This document shows positions 8,528 to 12,465 of a DNA stretch of 12,465 bases, one piece after another (positions within the stretch are counted from its first letter, which is position 1; each line of letters begins with the position of its first letter). Under the pieces are notes generated by a model. The model had not been told where the DNA came from. It made no database searches and was given only the letters and a program-made list of their open reading frames with translations. The stretch is from the NCBI GenBank assembly GCA_015489565.1, contig WFZM01000042.1, forward strand, positions 1 through 12,465, given 5' to 3'. Source of the stretch: Patescibacteria group bacterium. Its GTDB lineage: Bacteria; Patescibacteriota; Minisyncoccia; Phycocordibacterales; UBA2100. Position numbers and translations under genes: made by a program.

Positions 8528-8555
8528 ACTCTACACTATTAATTATAAAAGTCAA
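8528..8555 (-). promoter_or_regulatory. Candidate rpoB promoter
   Basis: On the minus strand TTGACT (8555-8550) is followed after 16 bp by TAGAGT (8533-8528). The predicted start near 8521 gives a leader of about 104 nt. Competing -10-like sequences exist in this AT-rich region (TATAAT at 8548-8543, TATAGT near 8500), so the exact promoter is uncertain. The 248 nt between rpoB and the nucleotidase start hold this promoter, two inverted repeats, a DnaA-box-like 9-mer and the opposite promoter; I see no RNA gene there. Confidence 0.4.
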
Positions 8556-8560
8556 GACAC

Positions 8561-8569
8561 TTATCCACA
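8561..8569 (+). promoter_or_regulatory. Single DnaA-box-like 9-mer
   Basis: TTATCCACA matches the consensus DnaA box exactly and sits just upstream of the candidate rpoB -35. Only this one perfect copy was noticed, with no cluster and no dnaA or dnaN gene nearby, so it is not evidence for an origin. It could be a regulatory DnaA site or chance. Confidence 0.3.
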
Positions 8570-8630
8570 TTTTATCGCTTACTACTAATGTATAGTCAGC
8601 CTTTTAGTATTAGATTATATATTGAGATAC

Positions 8631-8659
8631 TTGACCCGTGGCACTTAGAGTGTTATCTT
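8631..8659 (+). promoter_or_regulatory. Promoter of the nucleotidase gene, leaderless layout
   Basis: TTGACC (8631-8636), a 17-bp spacer, and an extended -10 TGT-TATCTT (8651-8659) form a good promoter. The -10 ends 6 nt before the ATG at 8666, so transcription would start at or within a base or so of the start codon. This is the best single example of the leaderless arrangement in the window. Confidence 0.65.
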
Positions 8660-8665
8660 GACTTT

Positions 8666-9220
8666 ATGAAGAAATCTAAAATCATACTGATTGATATGGA
8701 TGGTGTTATCGCCGACTTTCGCAAGGGCTTTTTTGAACAATACAAAGAACGCTTTCCTGATGAGCCCCTGCCTGAGCCGATATCTGATCCGGCGCAATTT
8801 TATATAGAAGATAACTACCCTGTAGAATTTAAAGAAGCAATCCAACAAGTATATAGAAGCCCGGGCTTTTTTATCAAACTCCCACCTATAGAAGGTTCTC
8901 TGGAAGCTCTTGAAGAGATGTCGCAAAGTGAAAATGAAATTTTTATATGCACCAGCCCCATACTTGAAAATCCGGGTTCAGCACAGGAAAAACTCGCCTG
9001 GGTATTTAAGCAGCTGGGGGAGTCTTGGCGTCGTAAGGTTATAATCACCAAAGACAAAACTCTGGTTAAGGGTGATATACTTATAGACGATAAGCCGGAA
9101 ATAAAAGGAGTCTGCAAAGCTTCTTGGCAACAGTTTCTTTACGAACAAGACTACAACAAGCACATAACGGACAGGCCCAGACTAAATTGGAAGAATTGGA
9201 AAGAAGTGCTTAATATTTAA
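8666..9220 (+). CDS. 5'(3')-deoxyribonucleotidase, NT5C-type HAD phosphatase
   Basis: This cytosolic HAD-superfamily phosphatase probably removes phosphate from deoxyribonucleoside monophosphates, tuning dNTP pools or salvage. The 184 residues show HAD motif I, I-D10-M-D12-G-V-I-A-D; motif II, F-I-C-T96-S-P; K131 in T-K-D-K-T-L-V-K-G-D as motif III; and D141-D142 in I-L-I-D-D-K-P as motif IV. Several stretches resemble animal cytosolic and mitochondrial deoxyribonucleotidases closely, including S-P-G-F-F near 65-69, the P-I-E-G-S-L-E-A-L block at 74-82, and the tail R-L-N-W-K-N-W-K-E-V-L. The start at 8666 is preferred over an in-frame ATG at 8588 because residues before it do not fit the family and the promoter ends just before 8666. 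It is the only rightward protein gene here and overlaps the trmD stop codon. Substrate specificity is inferred from the family. Confidence 0.88.
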   Translation: MKKSKIILIDMDGVIADFRKGFFEQYKERFPDEPLPEPISDPAQFYIEDNYPVEFKEAIQQVYRSPGFFIKLPPIEGSLEALEEMSQSENEIFICTSPILENPGSAQEKLAWVFKQLGESWRRKVIITKDKTLVKGDILIDDKPEIKGVCKASWQQFLYEQDYNKHITDRPRLNWKNWKEVLNI

Positions 9221-9885
9221 GAATACTTCTTTTTGTATTTATTGATAATCTCCTCTTTCCATTCTTTTATCTTTTTGTGATGCCCCGAAAGCAAAATTTT
9301 TGGAACTCTATAATTCTTTCCCTTCCATCTGAAAGATTCCGGGCGCGTGTACACTTCGGGTGAAGCGGTTCTGTTTTCCTCTAGAGATTCTTCATTTCCC
9401 AATACGCCGGGTATTTGTCTTGTCACGGTATCTATGACTATCATTGCCGGCAACTCACCTCCTGTTGTTACAAAATCACCCACTGAATATTCTTTTGCGC
9501 GCAATATTTTCTGCACGCGCGCATCTATACCCTCATAATGCCCTGCTATCATTATTATGTGTTTTTTCTTTGAGAGCTTTTTTGCCTCTTGGTTGTTCCA
9601 TTTTTTACCTGAAGGGGTAAAAAATATAATCGCAAGATTCCTACGCGCTTTTTTCCCCATTGCTTTTTGCACAGCCTTCAGGAGCGGCTCTGCCTCAAGA
9701 ACCATGCCGGGGCCTCCACCGTATGGCTTATTGTCCACTCGCTTTAATTTATCTTTCGTAAAATCTCGCGGATTATAAGTTTTGAGCTTGATTTTCCCTT
9801 TTTCCTGAGCACGCTTTAATATGGAGTGCTGAAGATAAGACTCTACTGTTTCCGGAAAAAGAGATATTAGGTGAAAATTGAGCAT
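9217..9885 (-). CDS. trmD: tRNA (guanine37-N1)-methyltransferase TrmD
   Basis: TrmD is a SPOUT-fold enzyme that uses S-adenosylmethionine to methylate G37 next to the anticodon, preventing frameshifting. The product has 222 residues, shorter than the E. coli enzyme (about 255) mainly at the C-terminus. Family blocks are D-N-K-P-Y-G-G-G-P-G-M (51-61), A-G-H-Y-E-G-I-D-A-R-V (114-124), S-V-G-D-F-V-T-T-G-G-E-L-P-A-M (134-148), I-P-G-V-L-G (158-163) and L-L-S-G-H-H (198-203). The active-site loop is unusual: before Y-T-R-P (179-182) it reads A-S-P-E-V, so the acidic residue normally four positions before the tyrosine is serine, with glutamate two before it. The gene follows the KH gene after a hairpin, has no Shine-Dalgarno sequence, and overlaps the convergent nucleotidase gene by 4 nt. 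rimM, often located upstream, is absent. Confidence 0.97.
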   Translation of the reverse strand: MLNFHLISLFPETVESYLQHSILKRAQEKGKIKLKTYNPRDFTKDKLKRVDNKPYGGGPGMVLEAEPLLKAVQKAMGKKARRNLAIIFFTPSGKKWNNQEAKKLSKKKHIIMIAGHYEGIDARVQKILRAKEYSVGDFVTTGGELPAMIVIDTVTRQIPGVLGNEESLEENRTASPEVYTRPESFRWKGKNYRVPKILLSGHHKKIKEWKEEIINKYKKKYS

Positions 9886-9891
9886 ATAACA

Positions 9892-9920
9892 CCGGCTAAA
9901 GCAAATATCGCTTTAGCCGG
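9892..9920. repeat. Strong hairpin between the KH gene and trmD
   Basis: CCGGCTAAAGC (9892-9902) and GCTTTAGCCGG (9910-9920) form a perfect 11-bp stem with a 7-nt loop. It begins 13 nt past the KH stop and ends 6 nt before the trmD ATG. Leftward it is followed by TGTTATATG, without a U-tract, so it does not look like a standard terminator. It may modulate trmD translation, partial termination or mRNA processing. Confidence 0.65.
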
Positions 9921-9933
9921 AATATATGTTCAA

Positions 9934-10290
9934 TTACTTGTCTTCTTTTAGGTCTTCCACTATTTCGTTCATTGTTTCTGTAACATCGCTTGCATCATCG
10001 TCTGATGACTCTTCTGTGGCAGACCCTGAACTTGTAGCCGATGCTCCTTCCGGCTCATCTATCTTTAGGTTCACGCGAGCATTATCTTTCATACCCACTA
10101 TGCGCAAAAGAGTCCTGATAGCCTTTGCTGTGTTTCCGGCCTTACCGATAATTTTTCCCATATCTTCAGGGTTAACGCGAAGAGTCAAAAGTACACCCAT
10201 TTCATCTACCTTTCTTTCTATTTTTACATCCTCCGGATGGTCAACTAATTCTTTAACTATAAAGTCAAGCAGTGCTTCATCTCTTTTCAT
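9934..10290 (-). CDS. khpA: KhpA-like KH-domain RNA-binding protein with acidic tail
   Basis: KhpA proteins are small single KH-domain RNA chaperones usually encoded next to rpsP. Residues 1-78 match the family: an N-terminal helix with L-L-D-F-I-V-K-E-L-V-D-H-P, then V-N-P-E-D-M-G-K-I-I (39-48), the GxxG loop G49-K-A-G52, and T-A-K-A-I-R-T-L. The usual length is about 75-85 residues; here 118, because residues 80-118 form a Ser/Asp/Glu-rich tail that is probably disordered. The gene lies between rpsP, from which it is separated by a terminator, and trmD, with which it is probably co-transcribed. The start at 10290 is clear from the family N-terminus; no Shine-Dalgarno sequence and no convincing promoter stand out in the AT-rich 86 nt upstream. 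The gene name rests on domain and neighbourhood. Confidence 0.9.
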   Translation of the reverse strand: MKRDEALLDFIVKELVDHPEDVKIERKVDEMGVLLTLRVNPEDMGKIIGKAGNTAKAIRTLLRIVGMKDNARVNLKIDEPEGASATSSGSATEESSDDDASDVTETMNEIVEDLKEDK

Positions 10291-10376
10291 ATTTTATCTA
10301 ATTATTAACTTATAATGCAGAAATTATTGCACAGTTTTTTTAAAATGCAAGCTTTGATTATAGCCAGACAAAAATT

Positions 10377-10402
10377 AAAGACCCGCACTCAGGCGGGTCT
10401 TT
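10377..10402 (-). terminator. Intrinsic terminator after rpsP
   Basis: AAAGACCCGC (10377-10386) and GCGGGTCTTT (10393-10402) form a perfect 10-bp stem with a 6-nt loop. It begins 16 nt past the rpsP stop. Leftward the stem is followed by AATTTTTGTC and rightward by TGTTT. It separates rpsP from the KH gene, so the latter needs its own promoter or read-through. Confidence 0.85.
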
Positions 10403-10418
10403 TGTTTAAACATTACGG

Positions 10419-10838
10419 TTATGCAGCTTCCTCTTCTTTTGACTCTTCCGCTTCTGCAGGTTCAGCCTCTTGATTTTCTTCTGCGTCTTGCGATTCGCCT
10501 GCATCTTCGGCATTTGACTCCTCAGCAGCTTCTGACTCTGCGCTCTCCTCGCCCTCTTTTACTATAGGAGTTTTCTTAGGCAAAACATTTCTCTTTGGAC
10601 CTTCAAGCACACCCTTATCTACCAGTATATTGTAGATTCTGTCACTAGGCTGAGCTCCAACCGATAACCAGTATTTTGCACGATCAAGGTCTATCTGCAT
10701 CTCGTGCGTCCGCGGATTAATGAAGCCGATTTTTTCAACGTATTTACCGCTCTTTGGGCCCGCTGTATGCTCTACAACGATTATCCTAAAATGCCTGTCG
10801 TTGCGGCGTCCTGTCATTTGTAATCTTATTTTTAGCAT
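10419..10838 (-). CDS. rpsP: 30S ribosomal protein S16 with long acidic tail
   Basis: S16 binds 16S rRNA in the body of the small ribosomal subunit. Residues 1-93 are the conserved domain: M-L-K-I-R-L-Q at the start, G-R-R-N-D-R-H-F-R-I-I-V-V-E (10-23), I-G-F-I-N-P (37-42), D-R-A-K-Y-W-L-S-V-G-A-Q-P-S-D (52-66). The usual length is 80-95; here it is 139 because residues 94-139 are almost entirely Glu, Ala, Ser, Asn and Gln, a strongly acidic low-complexity tail. The ATG at 10838 is chosen over an in-frame TTG at 10844 because M-L-K-I-R is the standard family start and a -10 element ends 7 nt before it. There is no Shine-Dalgarno sequence. The KH gene and trmD follow, a common neighbourhood, but rimM and rplS are missing. 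Confidence 0.97.
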   Translation of the reverse strand: MLKIRLQMTGRRNDRHFRIIVVEHTAGPKSGKYVEKIGFINPRTHEMQIDLDRAKYWLSVGAQPSDRIYNILVDKGVLEGPKRNVLPKKTPIVKEGEESAESEAAEESNAEDAGESQDAEENQEAEPAEAEESKEEEAA

Positions 10839-10845
10839 GGGCAAT

Positions 10846-10874
10846 ACTTTAACAGACTTTTTTTAAATTATCAA
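10846..10874 (-). promoter_or_regulatory. rpsP promoter, leaderless layout
   Basis: On the minus strand TTGATA (10874-10869), a 17-bp spacer, and an extended -10 TGT-TAAAGT (10854-10846) form a good promoter. The -10 ends 7 nt before the rpsP ATG, so the transcript should begin at or beside the start codon. The -35 overlaps a weak A/T-only hairpin (about 10872-10892) just past the stop of the upstream secreted-protein gene, the only terminator-like element there. Confidence 0.65.
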
Positions 10875-10890
10875 GTTTTTTCAGAAAAAT

Positions 10891-12309
10891 TTAATTGCTG
10901 ACACTTATGTATTGGTACTCATACGGAACATCAGTCAAAGGACCTTGCGCCGCCCTTACTTTTAGCGTGTAAGTGCCGGGTATAAAATAAGTGTGCACAA
11001 AGTCTTTTAGGAAATTTCCGCTACAGTTATCGGCAGAATCCGCAGTGTGCAACTGCTTGGCTGTTCCATCACCCCAGTCTATCTCGTAAGAAGTGCAGGC
11101 TTCACCAGCACCTTTCAGCTGAACTCGCGTTACAAGTGGCGCAGAGCCACTGGTTGGGCTGACAGTTATTACATATTGTCTGCCGGAAGAATCTGATGAA
11201 TCAGAACCCTTAACATTTATAATTCTTTGCTCTACAACCGGCAAGCTATCCAAGTCTTTGGACTGTCCCATATGCAAAACAAGCGTATAATCACCCGGAT
11301 TCTGATAGCTGTGTGTTAGTGACTGCATCCTAACCGGCGAGTCTTCACAGTTCTCTTCTGTCGCCTCTTTACTGTCTGTATTACCATCTCCCCAAGACAC
11401 TTTATAAGCGGAACAATTATTATCCGGAATGGCAAAGCTCATACCCACCAACAACGGAGCTTCACCTTGGGTCGGGTTTATATCAAAATGTCTTGCAAAG
11501 GGAGTACCTGAGTGTACTTTCTTGCTGTAAGTTTCTGTTTTTCCTTCTCGGCTTATGGTCAATTTTACAGTGAAGTCTCCCTCCTTAACATAGGTATGCT
11601 TTGCAGTTTTTTGTACGGTGTAACTGTCGCAGTTGTCTGATTGAGCGTATTGCACTATTGGCTCTGAGCCATCCCCCCAGTCCAGAGTAAATGCCGTACA
11701 GTTGGACCCTTTATAAGAAAATACCGCAGCCGATATGAAAGGTACCGAGCCGGCATTTGGAGTTAGAATAAAACTCTTAGCTATTTTGTCCGCCCCACAC
11801 GCTTTTTTAATAGCAGCTCGAGTAGCGGGACCCACCACACCAAATCCGGTACTTGCAGGGCTACCGTAAGATACCACACCAACTCTAGCTTGGAAATTCT
11901 TGACCGCGTTTTCAGTCACCGTTCCGTAATATCCGGTTATCTCCGGATATTTATAGTCTCCGCTTTCTTTTAAGAATCGTTGCAATTCTCTTACATCTTC
12001 TCCTTTGGCACCTTTGTACAAATTTCTGTAAAGCTTCGGACAAAAAGAAGACTGGACTCCCGAGTTATTGCTGTAGTTATTTCCATTATTGTAGTTGTTT
12101 TCTGTATTTCCGGAGCTTGAAGCAGAATACGAGGAAGCTGTGCCGCTTAGCGTTGCCTGCACTTTAGAGACGGTAACACTGTCGGCACCAAAAGCGCGTA
12201 GCATGTTTAAAATTGATTCTATTTGCGCTTGGGTTAGGCCCGATGCGTGAACTATCCCAAAGCCAAAAAAGAAAACTAAAACCATAAATAAATTTCTAAT
12301 TTTTCTCAT
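10891..12309 (-). CDS. Secreted peptidoglycan-binding protein with three PKD-like domains
   Basis: This 472-residue protein is predicted to be exported and attached to the cell wall; its exact role is unknown. Residues 1-22 form a signal peptide (basic start, F-rich core, V-H-A cleavage site). Residues 24-56 are a short helical segment, L-T-Q-A-Q-I through F-G-A-D, that I associate with Parcubacteria surface proteins. A Ser/Asn-rich linker (57-88) follows. A PG_binding_1-like domain spans about 90-171, with G-A-K-G-E-D-V-R-E-L-Q-R-F-L and a G-Y-Y-G-T-V-T-E-N-A-V-K-N-F-Q core, bracketed by C90 and C171. Three PKD-like modules follow (about 182-252, 276-347, 380-452), each with a W-G-D-G turn at 211, 306 and 412. 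Each module has a cysteine pair (204/227, 299/321, 405/429), and the first cysteine is always seven residues before the tryptophan. No catalytic domain is seen. It ends 52 nt before rpsP. Confidence 0.88.
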   Translation of the reverse strand: MRKIRNLFMVLVFFFGFGIVHASGLTQAQIESILNMLRAFGADSVTVSKVQATLSGTASSYSASSSGNTENNYNNGNNYSNNSGVQSSFCPKLYRNLYKGAKGEDVRELQRFLKESGDYKYPEITGYYGTVTENAVKNFQARVGVVSYGSPASTGFGVVGPATRAAIKKACGADKIAKSFILTPNAGSVPFISAAVFSYKGSNCTAFTLDWGDGSEPIVQYAQSDNCDSYTVQKTAKHTYVKEGDFTVKLTISREGKTETYSKKVHSGTPFARHFDINPTQGEAPLLVGMSFAIPDNNCSAYKVSWGDGNTDSKEATEENCEDSPVRMQSLTHSYQNPGDYTLVLHMGQSKDLDSLPVVEQRIINVKGSDSSDSSGRQYVITVSPTSGSAPLVTRVQLKGAGEACTSYEIDWGDGTAKQLHTADSADNCSGNFLKDFVHTYFIPGTYTLKVRAAQGPLTDVPYEYQYISVSN

Positions 12310-12339
12310 AAGTCAAAAAATAATTAAAGTAACATTCGT

Positions 12340-12348
12340 ATTATATCA
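12340..12348 (-). promoter_or_regulatory. Extended -10 upstream of the secreted-protein gene
   Basis: TGA-TATAAT (12348-12340 on the minus strand) is a consensus extended -10 without a clear -35. A start near 12333 would give a leader of about 24 nt, unlike the leaderless genes here; no Shine-Dalgarno sequence is present in that leader. A weaker TATTTT 7 nt before the ATG is an alternative. Confidence 0.45.
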
Positions 12349-12382
12349 TATATTTATTTAAAATTAGACTTTTTATTTATGG

Positions 12383-12410
12383 TTGAATTTTTTTATTTTT
12401 AGCGTATTAT
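12383..12410 (+). promoter_or_regulatory. Candidate tRNA promoter
   Basis: TTGAAT (12383-12388) and TATTAT (12405-12410) with a 16-bp spacer point rightward toward the tRNA. A start near 12417 would give a leader of about 20 nt for 5' processing. It is divergent from the secreted-protein promoter. Confidence 0.5.
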
Positions 12411-12436
12411 ATGGCAAGCTGATTTGTAATTGGCAT

Positions 12437-12465
12437 CCGCGTGTAGCTCAGTTGGTAGAGCGCAG
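12437..12465 (+). tRNA. tRNA gene, 5' part only (identity not determinable)
   Basis: The sequence TAGCTCAGTTGGTAGAGC contains the invariant T8, a four-base D-stem GCTC/GAGC (12446-12449 with 12458-12461) and the AGTTGGTA D-loop. Counting back seven bases from T8 at 12444 puts the mature 5' end at about 12437. The window ends at the start of the anticodon stem, so the anticodon and amino acid cannot be read. Confidence 0.9.

Larger units (their letters stand above)
8548..8665. repeat. Widely spaced 10-bp inverted repeat spanning the divergent promoters
   Basis: AAAGTCAAGA (8548-8557) and TCTTGACTTT (8656-8665) are exact inverted copies 98 nt apart. The left copy contains the reverse of the rpoB -35 and the right copy overlaps the -10 end and start point of the nucleotidase gene. 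A shared regulator binding both promoters is possible; chance similarity of promoter-type sequence is the alternative. Confidence 0.4.

Noticed and set aside
8561..8569. Replication origin suggested by a DnaA box
   Set aside because: Only one exact box was seen, without a cluster, an AT-rich unwinding element pattern or dnaA/dnaN nearby.
8588..8665. Upstream start that would lengthen the nucleotidase to 210 residues
   Set aside because: The added 26 residues do not fit the family and cover the promoter; the start at 8666 places HAD motif I at the usual distance.
9926..10315. Rightward 129-residue Ser/Phe-rich open frame
   Set aside because: It is the antisense of the KH gene; its serine-rich composition comes from the reverse of the acidic tail codons.
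10839..10844. TTG start two codons upstream of the rpsP ATG
   Set aside because: S16 proteins begin M-L-K-I-R, and the promoter geometry supports the ATG at 10838.

Overview
This window looks like a chromosomal segment of a Patescibacteria (Candidate Phyla Radiation) genome, most likely the Parcubacteria group. The basis is recognition of protein styles, not a database search. A secreted protein combines an LTQAQI / FGAD N-terminal segment, a peptidoglycan-binding domain and PKD repeats, an architecture I associate with Parcubacteria. Ribosomal protein S16 and the KH protein carry acidic tails. RpoB is short. The usual partners of these operons are absent: no rplKAJL before rpoBC, and no rimM or rplS beside rpsP and trmD. 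Shine-Dalgarno sequences are nearly absent.

Layout, left to right. The 5' end of uvrB (minus strand) runs off the left edge. Next come a small two-helix membrane protein with a CxxC motif (483-704) and a membrane-anchored FKBP-type prolyl isomerase (858-1421), both minus strand. The RNA polymerase pair follows, rpoC (1531-5220) and rpoB (5229-8417), transcribed leftward as rpoB-rpoC with an 8-nt gap. A 248-nt divergent promoter region separates rpoB from a rightward 5'(3')-deoxyribonucleotidase of the NT5C type (8666-9220). This gene converges on trmD (9217-9885) with overlapping stop codons. Leftward transcription continues with trmD, a KhpA-like KH protein (9934-10290), rpsP (10419-10838) and a 472-residue secreted protein (10891-12309). 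A rightward tRNA gene begins at the right edge.

The content is mostly housekeeping: DNA repair (UvrB), transcription (RpoB, RpoC), translation and tRNA modification (S16, KhpA, TrmD, tRNA) and nucleotide turnover. The two exported or surface proteins (FKBP and the PKD protein) and the small membrane protein make up the cell-envelope part. Good intrinsic terminators follow the FKBP gene, rpoC and rpsP. A further strong hairpin with a weak leftward tail follows the small membrane gene. The minus strand is therefore split into short transcription units.

The most interesting recurrent signal is in gene starts. For uvrB, the small membrane gene, the FKBP gene, the nucleotidase gene and rpsP, a recognisable -10 element (several with an extended TG) ends only 6-9 nt before the start ATG, and no ribosome binding site is present. 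This implies leaderless or nearly leaderless mRNAs. Other points are unusual residues in the RpoC trigger loop and the TrmD active-site loop, a conserved pair of cysteines in each PKD module, and paired inverted repeats in the rpoB/nucleotidase divergent region. No mobile element, CRISPR array, or clearly novel multi-gene system is visible.
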